Below, one piece after another: positions 21,084 to 30,372 of a DNA stretch of 64,000 nucleotides (its first letter is position 1; each line of letters opens with the position of its first letter). Both the position numbers and the translations under genes were made by a program. The DNA is taken from assembly GCA_002457145.1 (NCBI GenBank), contig NTJP01000006.1:43088-107087 (forward strand), read 5' to 3'. Source of the stretch: Marine Group II euryarchaeote MED-G38 (GTDB lineage: Archaea; Thermoplasmatota; Poseidoniia; Poseidoniales; Thalassarchaeaceae). The notes beneath the pieces are model-generated. The model was not told where the DNA came from, did no database searches, and saw only the letters and a program-made list of their open reading frames with translations.

Positions 21084-22349
21084 ATGAATAGGGCAGGGTA
21101 TAATATGTCTAGAGGAGAGGAGGAACAAATTCCTTTGTATATCCCTGATGCACCTCACAGACCAGGGGATTCTTCTTCTTTTGAACCATGGAAATGGCAT
21201 CCTGAGGATTTAAAAAAACCAAAATTTGATTGTGATGCGAATGAAACATATGAACATGCCGTAGGGCTAGTAAGAGTTCTAGATGACAACGGAGAAGCGC
21301 TGGGAGAATGGAATCCTAACTTAACACTTGAAGAATTAAAATTAGGATTAGAACATATGGTTCGTTTACGAATTTTTGATGATAGGATGATGAAAATGCA
21401 AAGAACTGGTAAGTTATCATTTTATATGCAATCATTTGGAGAAGAAGGTATTGCAATAGCTCAAACCATGGCGCTGAATAACGAAGATTGGATATTCCCG
21501 ACATATCGGCAACCTGGTGCACAGTTTGTTAGAGGTAGAGATATGGTGAGTATGATTTGTCATTGTATTGGGAATATAGAAGATAATGTCAAAGGTAGGC
21601 AAATGCCAGTCCATTACACGTACAAAAAAGGGCGTTTTATCTCGATTTCTAGCCCGGTTGGGACACAATTTAGTCAGGCGGTTGGAGTAGCATTAGCATC
21701 TAAATACAAAAATTTGAATGAAGTAACTATAACGTGGATTGGAGATGGTGCTTCCGCAGAAGGAGACTATCATTATGGGCTTAATTTTGCCAGTGTTTTC
21801 AAAGCTCCAATAATATTGAATGTAGTAAATAATCACTGGGCAATTTCAACCCACTATAACATCGCGAGTGGTAGTAATAATTTTGCCACAAGGGGTTTAG
21901 CATACGGAATACCTTGTTTCAGAGTGGATGGTAATGATTTTTTAGCGCTTTACTCAGTCACTAAATGGGCCAGAGAGAGGGCTAAAATGGGATTTGGTGC
22001 AACCCATATAGAGATTTTAACATATAGAGCCGGAGCTCATAGTTCCAGTGACGACCCCTCTAGATATCGTCCTTCTAATGAACATGAATATTGGCCAGGT
22101 GGAGATCCAATACTCAGATTGAAAGAACATCTAATTAAGAATTCTCAATGGACAGAAAAGGAACAAGAAGAATTAGAAGAGAAAATAGATGAGGAGGTTA
22201 TTACTGCATACAAGGAGGCAGTAAAATATGGGGATTTAGCAAATGGCCCTTACCCTTCCTCTGATACAATATTCACAGAAGTATACGAGAGCGTTCCATG
22301 GCATCTTCAAGAACAATGGGATGAAATGAAAAAATGGAGTGTTGAATAA
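21084..22349 (+). CDS. 2-oxoacid dehydrogenase (pyruvate/branched-chain) E1 alpha
   Basis: TPP motif GDGASAEGDYHYGLNFASVFKAPIILNVVNNHWAIS; E1-alpha family. Confidence 0.93.
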   Translation: MNRAGYNMSRGEEEQIPLYIPDAPHRPGDSSSFEPWKWHPEDLKKPKFDCDANETYEHAVGLVRVLDDNGEALGEWNPNLTLEELKLGLEHMVRLRIFDDRMMKMQRTGKLSFYMQSFGEEGIAIAQTMALNNEDWIFPTYRQPGAQFVRGRDMVSMICHCIGNIEDNVKGRQMPVHYTYKKGRFISISSPVGTQFSQAVGVALASKYKNLNEVTITWIGDGASAEGDYHYGLNFASVFKAPIILNVVNNHWAISTHYNIASGSNNFATRGLAYGIPCFRVDGNDFLALYSVTKWARERAKMGFGATHIEILTYRAGAHSSSDDPSRYRPSNEHEYWPGGDPILRLKEHLIKNSQWTEKEQEELEEKIDEEVITAYKEAVKYGDLANGPYPSSDTIFTEVYESVPWHLQEQWDEMKKWSVE

Positions 22350-23359
22350 TGGTCGAAATGAATATGGTTCAATCTGTCAATAGTGCCCTCGATAATATGC
22401 TTGATAAGGATCAAGACGTGTTATTATTTGGTGAAGACATAGGATATTTTGGAGGTGTTTTTAGAACTAGTGATGGTTTACAAGAAAAATTTGGTAAACA
22501 TCGTGTTTTTGATACTCCGTTATCTGAAGGTGGCATAGCTGCTACTGCATTTGGAATGGGAATTAATGGACTTAGGCCGGTTGTAGAAATTCAATTTGCT
22601 GATTACATATTTCCTGCTTATGACCAAATAGTAAATGAAATTGCTAAAGTTAGACATAGGTCTGGAGGAGAATTTTGGTGTCCAATTACAATACGCACTC
22701 CAGCAGGCGGAGGAATAAGAGGTGGACATCATCACTCTCAATCACCAGAATCACAATTTACACATACTCCTGGACTAAAAGTTGTTTACTGTTCGACCCC
22801 CTATAATTCTAAGGGTTTGTTAATTAGTTCGATAGAATCAAATGATCCAGTTATTTTCTTTGAACCAAAAAGATGCTACAGGGGTCCTTTTTACGGAGAT
22901 CCTCACAATGTACCAACATGGAAAAATCATTCTGAAGCAGAAGTCCCAGAAGAATACTATAAGATACCTTTGGGACAAGGTAGATTAGCATTGGAAGGAG
23001 ATAATTGTACCGTTATAGCTTGGGGCACTATGGTTCACGTTTCCGAGAGAGCTATAATTGAGTCTGGAATTAGTTGTGATTTAATTGATTTACAAACTCT
23101 TTTACCATGGGACAAAGATATAATAATTAAATCTGTTAGAAAAACTGGTAGGTGTGTAATCGTTCACGAGGCCCCCAAAACAAGCGGTTTTGGATCTGAA
23201 CTATCTGCTTCAATCCAAGAATTATGCTTTTATAACCTCGAAAGTCCAATACAAAGAGTTGCAGGCTGGGATACGCCTTTTCCTCATACTACAGAATGGG
23301 ATTATATGCCTAGTACATCAAGAATAATTGGAGCGATAAAGAAAACTCAGGAGGACTAA
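22349..23359 (+). CDS. 2-oxoacid dehydrogenase E1 beta
   Basis: FGEDIGYFGGVFRTSDGLQEKFG, RTPAGGGIRGGHHHSQSPE; overlaps E1-alpha stop by 1 bp. Confidence 0.94.
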   Translation: MVEMNMVQSVNSALDNMLDKDQDVLLFGEDIGYFGGVFRTSDGLQEKFGKHRVFDTPLSEGGIAATAFGMGINGLRPVVEIQFADYIFPAYDQIVNEIAKVRHRSGGEFWCPITIRTPAGGGIRGGHHHSQSPESQFTHTPGLKVVYCSTPYNSKGLLISSIESNDPVIFFEPKRCYRGPFYGDPHNVPTWKNHSEAEVPEEYYKIPLGQGRLALEGDNCTVIAWGTMVHVSERAIIESGISCDLIDLQTLLPWDKDIIIKSVRKTGRCVIVHEAPKTSGFGSELSASIQELCFYNLESPIQRVAGWDTPFPHTTEWDYMPSTSRIIGAIKKTQED

Positions 23360-23360
23360 A

Positions 23361-24662
23361 ATGGTAAATTATGAATTTAAACTTCCAGACATTGGAGAAG
23401 GAGTAGTAGAAGGAGAAATAGTGACATGGCACGTTGCCATTGGCTCTACTGTAAAAGAAGATGATGCATTAGTTGATGTGATGACGGATAAAGCAACTGT
23501 GACAATACCATCCCCAGTGAATGGCGTAGTGTCATCACTTAGTGGAGATATAGGAGATATGGTAGCTGTAGGAACAACTTTAATTAGTTTTGATATAGAT
23601 TCTACAGGAGAAAGTAATCAAAATTCAGATATTATAGAGGTTTCTGAACCTGTTGTGGTGCCTGAACCTGTTGTGGTGCCTGAACCTGTTGTGGTGCCTG
23701 AACCTGTTGTGGTGCCTGAACCTGTTGCGGTGCCTGAACCTGTTGCGGTGCAAAAAAATAATTCAGTATCTAATGTAAAAAAGGCACATAAAAAGGCATT
23801 AGCGAGTCCAGCAGTTAGAAGAAGAGCTAGAGAGAATGGAATCAATCTCACGATGATAAATGGAACTGGCCCGGCTGGAAGAATACGTCATTCAGATATA
23901 GATTTGTATGTAGCTTCAAATGGAGCAATGGGAGATAATCAAGTAAATTCTATTAAAATGAAAAGAGAAGATGTTACAGAAATAAAAGTTGTCGGTTTAC
24001 GAAGAAAAATTGCAGAACAGATGGTAATTAGTAAAAGGACAATACCTCATTTCTCATATTTCGAGGAAATTGATATTACAGAGTTAGAAAAATTAAGACA
24101 AACACTAAATGGAACTAGAGATGAGTCGCAACCAAAACTAACTTATTTACCCTTTATAATGCTTGCACTAACTAAGATAATGCCTCAACACCCTGAATGT
24201 AACGCCAGATATGATGATCAAGCCAATATCGTAAGTAGATTTGGTGCTCTCCATATTGGAATAGCAACACAAACAGAACGAGGGTTGTATGTTCCGGTGG
24301 TAAAACATGTAGAAACGCTGGATATTTGGCAAACAGCATCTGAAATGCAAAGAGTATCAGGATCCGCTAGAAATGGAACAGCGAGTTTGGATGAATTAAG
24401 TGGCTCTACATTTACGATAACAAGTCTAGGGAGAGATGGAGGGCTTGGCGCTACACCAATAATAAATCATCCAGAAGTTGCAATACTTGGAGTCCATAAT
24501 GCTAGAGAAATGCCTGTTGTTAGAGATGGAAACATCGTCATTAGAAGGATAATGAATGTATCAAGTTCTTTTGATCACAGAGTAGTGGATGGAGCAGATG
24601 GTGCAGCTTTAATTCAAAATCTTAAAAGAATGTTGGAAACGCCTGCTCTTATCTTTATATGA
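23361..24662 (+). CDS. 2-oxoacid dehydrogenase E2 (dihydrolipoyl acyltransferase)
   Basis: Lipoyl domain DVMTDKATVTIPSP, PSBD ASPAVRRRARENGINL, catalytic SSSFDHRVVDGADGA. Confidence 0.95.
   Translation: MVNYEFKLPDIGEGVVEGEIVTWHVAIGSTVKEDDALVDVMTDKATVTIPSPVNGVVSSLSGDIGDMVAVGTTLISFDIDSTGESNQNSDIIEVSEPVVVPEPVVVPEPVVVPEPVVVPEPVAVPEPVAVQKNNSVSNVKKAHKKALASPAVRRRARENGINLTMINGTGPAGRIRHSDIDLYVASNGAMGDNQVNSIKMKREDVTEIKVVGLRRKIAEQMVISKRTIPHFSYFEEIDITELEKLRQTLNGTRDESQPKLTYLPFIMLALTKIMPQHPECNARYDDQANIVSRFGALHIGIATQTERGLYVPVVKHVETLDIWQTASEMQRVSGSARNGTASLDELSGSTFTITSLGRDGGLGATPIINHPEVAILGVHNAREMPVVRDGNIVIRRIMNVSSSFDHRVVDGADGAALIQNLKRMLETPALIFI
23643..23750 (+). repeat. 18-bp tandem repeat (6 units, consensus cctgaacctgttgtggtg) coding for a PEPVVV linker
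   Basis: Six consecutive units read directly; the last two carry t->c (Val->Ala), the first begins with t. Confidence 0.97.
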
Positions 24663-24671
24663 GGTCGTCAA

Positions 24672-26108
24672 ATGTCAGAAACACGTAAATGTCAAGTTTT
24701 AATCGTAGGTGCAGGACCAGGAGGATATGTCGCAGCCATTAGAGCTGGACAGTTGGGTCTAGATACTGTAATTGTCGAAGGAAATAAGGCAGGAGGAGTT
24801 TGTCTCAACGTAGGATGCATTCCGAGTAAAGCTATAATTCATAGTGCAGAAAGATTTGAGAACCTACGAAAACACTCTTCCCAAGATAATCATATGGGAC
24901 TTACTATTGACGGAAAAGTAGAAATCGATATGGAGGCCATGACGTTATGGAAAGATTCGATAGTAAATAAATTAACAAAAGGTGTTGAATCTCTACTGAA
25001 GGGAGCGGGTGTTGAGATAATTGAAGGATGGGCAAGTTTTGAAAGTTCAAAGCGTTGTAATGTAAAAACTAAAAATGGTTCAATTAGTATTGAGTCAGAG
25101 AATGTCATAATTGCAACAGGATCAAGTTCCATAGATTTACCATTCATGCCATGCGATGAAGAATTTATCTTATCTTCAACGGGCGCATTAGAGCTAAAAG
25201 AGCTTCCAAAAAGTGTTGCAATAGTAGGTGGAGGATATATAGGATTAGAATTAGGATGTGCATTGACCAAATTAGGAACTGAAGTAACTATTGTAGAAGG
25301 TTTAGATGATATTCTTTCAATAATGGATAAAGAAATTAGAAGACCTTTAGAAAGATGGTTGAAAATGAATAAAGTTTCAATTCACACCAAAGCGTTGGCT
25401 AGGGGCGCTGAAATTAAGGGCAAAGGAGCCTCAAGGAAAGTTCATTTACGATTTGAAAAGAATAAAGAAGAACATACGATAAAAGTTGACAAAGTATTAG
25501 TTACTGTTGGAAGAAGACCGAATTCAAAAGGTTGGGGTTTGGAAAACATGGGCATTAGAATGGATTCCTCAGGAAATTTCATTCGAATCGATAGAAAATG
25601 TAGGACCTCTGCACCTGGTGTATTTGCAATTGGAGACGTTGCAGGAGAGCCGATGTTGGCCCATAAGGCAAGTGCACAAGGAGAAATGGTTGCCGAAATA
25701 ATTGCAGGTGAGAATAGAGAATTTGATAAAATTGCAATTCCGGCAATAGTTTTCACTGAACCTGAAATTGTATCAGTTGGATTAAGTCCAGATGAAGCAA
25801 GAGATTTGGGCGAGGAAATTATTACTGGGAAATTTCCTTTGGCTGCTAATGGTAGAGCGCTTACGCTAGAGGCTGAAAAAACTGGTGGCTTTATTCGGGT
25901 AACGGCAAGAAAATCGGATCATGTAATTCTTGGAATTCAAGCGGTTGGTACCCACATTGCGGAATTAAGTGGAGAATTTGTATTAGCATTAGAAATGGGT
26001 GCTTTATTAGAAGATATAGCTGATACTGTGCATGCACATCCGACGATGACAGAATCATTCCATGAAGGTGTTTTGAAGACATTAGGTCACGCAATACATA
26101 TATCTTGA
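24672..26108 (+). CDS. lpdA: Dihydrolipoamide dehydrogenase (E3)
   Basis: GAGPGGYVAAIRAGQLG, GGVCLNVGCIPSKA, APGVFAIGDVAGEPMLAHKA, HAHPTMTESFHE. Confidence 0.96.
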   Translation: MSETRKCQVLIVGAGPGGYVAAIRAGQLGLDTVIVEGNKAGGVCLNVGCIPSKAIIHSAERFENLRKHSSQDNHMGLTIDGKVEIDMEAMTLWKDSIVNKLTKGVESLLKGAGVEIIEGWASFESSKRCNVKTKNGSISIESENVIIATGSSSIDLPFMPCDEEFILSSTGALELKELPKSVAIVGGGYIGLELGCALTKLGTEVTIVEGLDDILSIMDKEIRRPLERWLKMNKVSIHTKALARGAEIKGKGASRKVHLRFEKNKEEHTIKVDKVLVTVGRRPNSKGWGLENMGIRMDSSGNFIRIDRKCRTSAPGVFAIGDVAGEPMLAHKASAQGEMVAEIIAGENREFDKIAIPAIVFTEPEIVSVGLSPDEARDLGEEIITGKFPLAANGRALTLEAEKTGGFIRVTARKSDHVILGIQAVGTHIAELSGEFVLALEMGALLEDIADTVHAHPTMTESFHEGVLKTLGHAIHIS

Positions 26109-26782
26109 GGGATTACTTGAAAGAAATTAAAATCCTAAGAGCAGGGATACTACCTCACAAAGTAGTAGATAACGAAATGAAGAAATTGCAAAAGATGAGA
26201 ATTAATGATGAAATTTCTGATGTCATGATTTTAGTTGAACACCCAGAAATAGTTACCATGGGAGCCAAGGCATTAAGAGATAAAATAATTGTTGATGAAG
26301 ATTATGAAACCGCCAATGTTGATAGAGGAGGAGGAATTACTTGGCACGGCCCTGGCCAACTAGTTGTTTATCCAATCATTAAATGGGATAAGGGTGAACA
26401 AAACATTAGGGCCATAATTGGTAAAATAGAAGAATTAGTAATTGGGACATTAAATGATTGTGGCATAAACGGTTATAGAAATAAAAAGATGATGGGGGTA
26501 TGGGTAGATGATAGAAAAATCTGTTCAATAGGTTTGGCATTTCTCCATTGGGTCAGTAGGCATGGATTAGCATTAAATTATTCCACACCTGGAGAGAGGA
26601 TAGAATCATTATTATGTTGCGGACTAGAAAAAAATGTAACCACTTCATTAGATAAATTAGGATATACACATGACCAAAAAGGGAAACTAATTGATAGAGA
26701 TAGGTTAGAAAAATCACTTATATCAAATATTGAAAGAGTTTTAGAGAGGATTCCACAAAAACCATTAGATTGGTTGCCTTAG
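26105..26782 (+). CDS. lipB: Lipoyl(octanoyl) transferase
   Basis: DRGGGITWHGPGQLVVYPI, SIGLAFLHWVSRHGLALN; TTG start overlapping E3 stop. Confidence 0.93.
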   Translation: MRDYLKEIKILRAGILPHKVVDNEMKKLQKMRINDEISDVMILVEHPEIVTMGAKALRDKIIVDEDYETANVDRGGGITWHGPGQLVVYPIIKWDKGEQNIRAIIGKIEELVIGTLNDCGINGYRNKKMMGVWVDDRKICSIGLAFLHWVSRHGLALNYSTPGERIESLLCCGLEKNVTTSLDKLGYTHDQKGKLIDRDRLEKSLISNIERVLERIPQKPLDWLP

Positions 26783-26790
26783 AATGATTT

Positions 26791-27978
26791 ATGGGCCTAC
26801 CTCAAAGAAGTAATCTTTCCAAATATTGGCAATTAGATGAGAACACTGTTTTCCTTAATCATGGTTCATTTGGTGCAAGTCCAATCGAGGTTTTGAAACA
26901 ACAGGGCGACTATAGGAAAAAAATAGAAAGTGACCCTGTAAAATTCTTTGAAAGAGAATATTTTGAGTATTGGAAGAAATCAATACTGGCATTATCTAAA
27001 TTTATTAATGCTGATCCGGAAGGATTAGTATTTGTAACAAATGCTACATATGGGGTTAATACTATTTTAAAAAATCTTGATTTAAAAAATGGAGATCAGA
27101 TTATTGTTACAGATCATACATATGAAGCATGTCGGAATATAGTAGACTATGTCACAAAAAGTGTGGGTGCAGAAACAATAGTTGTAGAAATTCCATTCAA
27201 TGTAAAAAATCAAAAAGAAGTAATAGAGATCATAATGAATTCTGTTTGTGAAAAAACTGTATTAGCATTGATTGATACAGTAACGAGTCCAACTGGGATG
27301 AGGATGCCTTTTGAAGAAATAATAAGGAGATTAGAAAAAGAAAATATAGATGTTTTATTAGATGCCGCCCATGGAGCGGGAATTATAGATTTGAATTTGA
27401 GGAAAATAAATGCAGCATATGTTACTGGTAACTGTCACAAATGGTTGTGTAGTCCAAAAGGATCTGCATTTTTACATATACGTGAAGACAAGAAAGAAAC
27501 TATTAGGCCTTTGAGTATAAGTCATGGTGCTTCCTTTGCAGGAGATGTACAAGATAAATTTGAGTATGAATTTGCTTGGTCAGGGACTTATGATCCTACT
27601 CCATGGATGTGTATTCCTAAATCTATTCAGCACATGGAAATGATGGTCAATGGAGGATGGGATGAGATAATGGAAAGGAATAGAAAATTAGCCATAAAGG
27701 GAAGGAATATATTATGTGAGGAATTAGGAATCAAGCCTCCTTTTCCAGATGATATGGTCTCTGCGATAGCTTCTTTGGAGCTCCCAGATAAAGAAATACC
27801 TCCATTTAGTATTCAAGGAGATCCTTTACACAATAAATTATTGGATGAATATTCTATTCAAGTTCCAGTATTTCCTTGGAAACTACATAATAAAAGATAT
27901 ATTCGTATATCTTCTCAATTATATAATCATAAAGATGAATATGAATATCTAGCAGAATCATTGAATGAATGTGTATGA
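26791..27978 (+). CDS. Class V aminotransferase (isopenicillin N epimerase-like)
   Basis: FLNHGSFGASPIEVL, DAAHGAGII, PLP Lys in TGNCHKWLCSPKG. Confidence 0.88.
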   Translation: MGLPQRSNLSKYWQLDENTVFLNHGSFGASPIEVLKQQGDYRKKIESDPVKFFEREYFEYWKKSILALSKFINADPEGLVFVTNATYGVNTILKNLDLKNGDQIIVTDHTYEACRNIVDYVTKSVGAETIVVEIPFNVKNQKEVIEIIMNSVCEKTVLALIDTVTSPTGMRMPFEEIIRRLEKENIDVLLDAAHGAGIIDLNLRKINAAYVTGNCHKWLCSPKGSAFLHIREDKKETIRPLSISHGASFAGDVQDKFEYEFAWSGTYDPTPWMCIPKSIQHMEMMVNGGWDEIMERNRKLAIKGRNILCEELGIKPPFPDDMVSAIASLELPDKEIPPFSIQGDPLHNKLLDEYSIQVPVFPWKLHNKRYIRISSQLYNHKDEYEYLAESLNECV

Positions 27979-28021
27979 TATTTAGGCAACACTTCAAATT
28001 ATAGTATTGATACGCCTTTTC

Positions 28022-28600
28022 ATGAAAAGAGCAGTAGTCGCAGTCACAGGTGCTTCCGGAGCACAATATGCAGTGAAGCTAGTTGAAGCTCTTTCGGAAG
28101 CAAACTGGGAAATAGATTTGATAGTTACTAATGCAGGTTCGATAAATCTAGATTTAGAATGCTCAATGACTCCTAAAGAGATGGCCAATAAAAAAAACGT
28201 TACACTACACGATAATAAAAATTTAGCTGCTAGGCCTGCTTCTGGTTCTGCTAAATATGATGCATATATATTATGCCCATCAAGCGGGACAACGATAGGA
28301 AAGATAGCAGCAGGAATATCGGACAATTTGGCCACTAGAAGTGCTTTGGTGGCCCTTAAGGAACGAAGAAAATTGATAATAGTCCCCAGGGAAACTCCAT
28401 TTGCAACTGCTCATCTAGAGGCGATGACAAAAATGTCAACATGGGGAGTCATCATATTACCAGCAAGTCCAGGATTCTACCATAATCCTAAAACAATAGA
28501 AGAATTAATTGACTTTGTTGTAGCAAGAATTCTGGATCAACTGGACATTGACCATAAATTGGGAAAGAGATGGAAGGGGACGGAAGTCCAAAAAAAGTAA
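28022..28600 (+). CDS. ubiX: UbiX-family flavin prenyltransferase
   Basis: VTGASGAQYAVKLVE, ILCPSSGTTIGKIAAGISDNLATRSALVALKERRKLIIVPRETP. Confidence 0.9.
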   Translation: MKRAVVAVTGASGAQYAVKLVEALSEANWEIDLIVTNAGSINLDLECSMTPKEMANKKNVTLHDNKNLAARPASGSAKYDAYILCPSSGTTIGKIAAGISDNLATRSALVALKERRKLIIVPRETPFATAHLEAMTKMSTWGVIILPASPGFYHNPKTIEELIDFVVARILDQLDIDHKLGKRWKGTEVQKK

Positions 28601-28656
28601 GAAAATAATTATTGATACTCAATAACAAAAAATTCCAATAACGTGATGGTGAGGGA

Positions 28657-30372
28657 ATGAAGCAATGGAGAGAAATGACAGTTAAACAATTAAAATCTGA
28701 ATTAAAAACTCGTAATGTATCTCAAAGTGGCAATAAAGATGAATTAGTAAAGAAATTAGAAGATTTGGAAATCGTTGAAGCTGAGATACTTAATAGTGAC
28801 ATTATATCAAAAATAAAAAGTAAAATTCACATAGGATATAATGCAAATAGAAATACTCCAATTTTATCATTAGGAGTTATCTCAATCCTACTTATTGGTA
28901 CCTCAGGAGGGGCTCTTTTGTATTCTGATGAGATAATTAATTTTATTGGAGGTGATCAAGAATATGAATTAATTGATTTTGACGTAGAACAGACGATATC
29001 ATACGCTCAAACCTTGGTTAATTTAGGGCATCCTGATTGGGAAGGTAGATTATCAGGAACCATAGAAGAAAAAAATACAGCAGATTCAATTAAATATAAT
29101 TTTTCTGAAATGGGCATACCTTCGACATTGGAAGAGTTTTCAGTACCCATGTTTGTGATGGGGAATCAATTTGAACTATCCACATGTGAACCAGGAGATA
29201 TCGGGAATATAGTTGGTGGATTTAGCCCATGTTCATTGGCCGATGCTAATAGAGAAATAACTCAATTTACCCATAGAGAAGATTACGTAATACAAGGATA
29301 CAGCGGTTATACAGATATTAGGTACGCGAATTATGTAGAAATAATTGATTTAAACAGAGGTAGCGATAGTGAAAATTGGGATTTAGCATCTGATAAAATA
29401 GGACTAGTATGGTTAAGGGAAGGAGGAGGCTTTCCTGCAACTGAAAGTAATACAATTTTATTCGAGAGGGCACAGGAGAATCAACTTCTTTCACTGATAT
29501 TGGTAAATGACAATGTAAACTGTGATGATTTGATAGAAGGAGATTGTGTTCCATATTTCAAATCATTAGATGTTGAGTCATTTGAAAATTTACCAGAAAA
29601 TATTGGACTCATGATGGTTTCCAGAAGTACTGGTGAACATTTATCAGAACAGGTCATTAACGGAGAATCAAGAGTTCAGTTGATAATAGATGTACAAAAT
29701 CAGGGAAAAGAAACAATATATGTTCCATGTGGAATCATAGAAGGAGAAACCGAAGAATTGATCGTATTTGGAGCGCATCATGACACAGTGTACAATGGTC
29801 AAGGAGCGGTCGATAACACTGCAGGAGTCGCAACAATTCAGGAAATTGCAAGACAGTTCAGCCTAATTCTTGAAGAAAAAGGAAAGCCATATTATACAAT
29901 TTGGTTTTGTACCTGGGGAGGCGAAGAAGAGGGACTTTGGGGGTCAAGTGAATGGGTAGAAAAACATAGAGAAAATCTTGATGAAAATCTAAGGACATAT
30001 GTCAACCTAGATATGAACCATGTTGATTTAGAAAGAAATAATGGAGTAACAATTTTTGGAAATAATAATAAGGATATTAAGAATATTAAAAACATAATAA
30101 AGGAGTTTGAAAATCAATTCCCTACATTATATGAAAAATATCCAATTAATGTTAGATATATCGAAACGTCTGATATGCCCAATAATTCTGATTTTGCTCC
30201 TTTCATGAATCAAATAAGTGAAGAAAAATTTGGTAATGTTGTTTCTTGTTATGGCTCTGGTTCTTCTGAATATCATACTTATTTGGATACCATGGATAGA
30301 TTTAATGGAGAAAGTTTAGCAGTCTCTGGTATAATTTATGGTAGTTTTGCTCATCATTTAGCATATAATTAA
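28657..30372 (+). CDS. SAP-domain / TM / M28-family metallopeptidase
   Basis: N-terminal MTVKQLKSELKTRNVSQSGNKDELVKKLEDLE (SAP-like), TM LSLGVISILLIGTSGGALLY, M28 metal motifs GAHHDTVYNGQGAVDNTAGVATI, WGGEEEGLWGS. Confidence 0.85.
   Translation: MKQWREMTVKQLKSELKTRNVSQSGNKDELVKKLEDLEIVEAEILNSDIISKIKSKIHIGYNANRNTPILSLGVISILLIGTSGGALLYSDEIINFIGGDQEYELIDFDVEQTISYAQTLVNLGHPDWEGRLSGTIEEKNTADSIKYNFSEMGIPSTLEEFSVPMFVMGNQFELSTCEPGDIGNIVGGFSPCSLADANREITQFTHREDYVIQGYSGYTDIRYANYVEIIDLNRGSDSENWDLASDKIGLVWLREGGGFPATESNTILFERAQENQLLSLILVNDNVNCDDLIEGDCVPYFKSLDVESFENLPENIGLMMVSRSTGEHLSEQVINGESRVQLIIDVQNQGKETIYVPCGIIEGETEELIVFGAHHDTVYNGQGAVDNTAGVATIQEIARQFSLILEEKGKPYYTIWFCTWGGEEEGLWGSSEWVEKHRENLDENLRTYVNLDMNHVDLERNNGVTIFGNNNKDIKNIKNIIKEFENQFPTLYEKYPINVRYIETSDMPNNSDFAPFMNQISEEKFGNVVSCYGSGSSEYHTYLDTMDRFNGESLAVSGIIYGSFAHHLAYN

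Noticed and set aside
23618-23851. Minus-strand 77-aa ORF with TTTGSGTTTGSG repeats
   Set aside because: Reverse complement of the E2 linker repeat; the sense frame is a well-supported acyltransferase.
27994-28335. 113-aa minus-strand ORF over ubiX
   Set aside because: Antisense to a clear UbiX homologue, no recognisable family.
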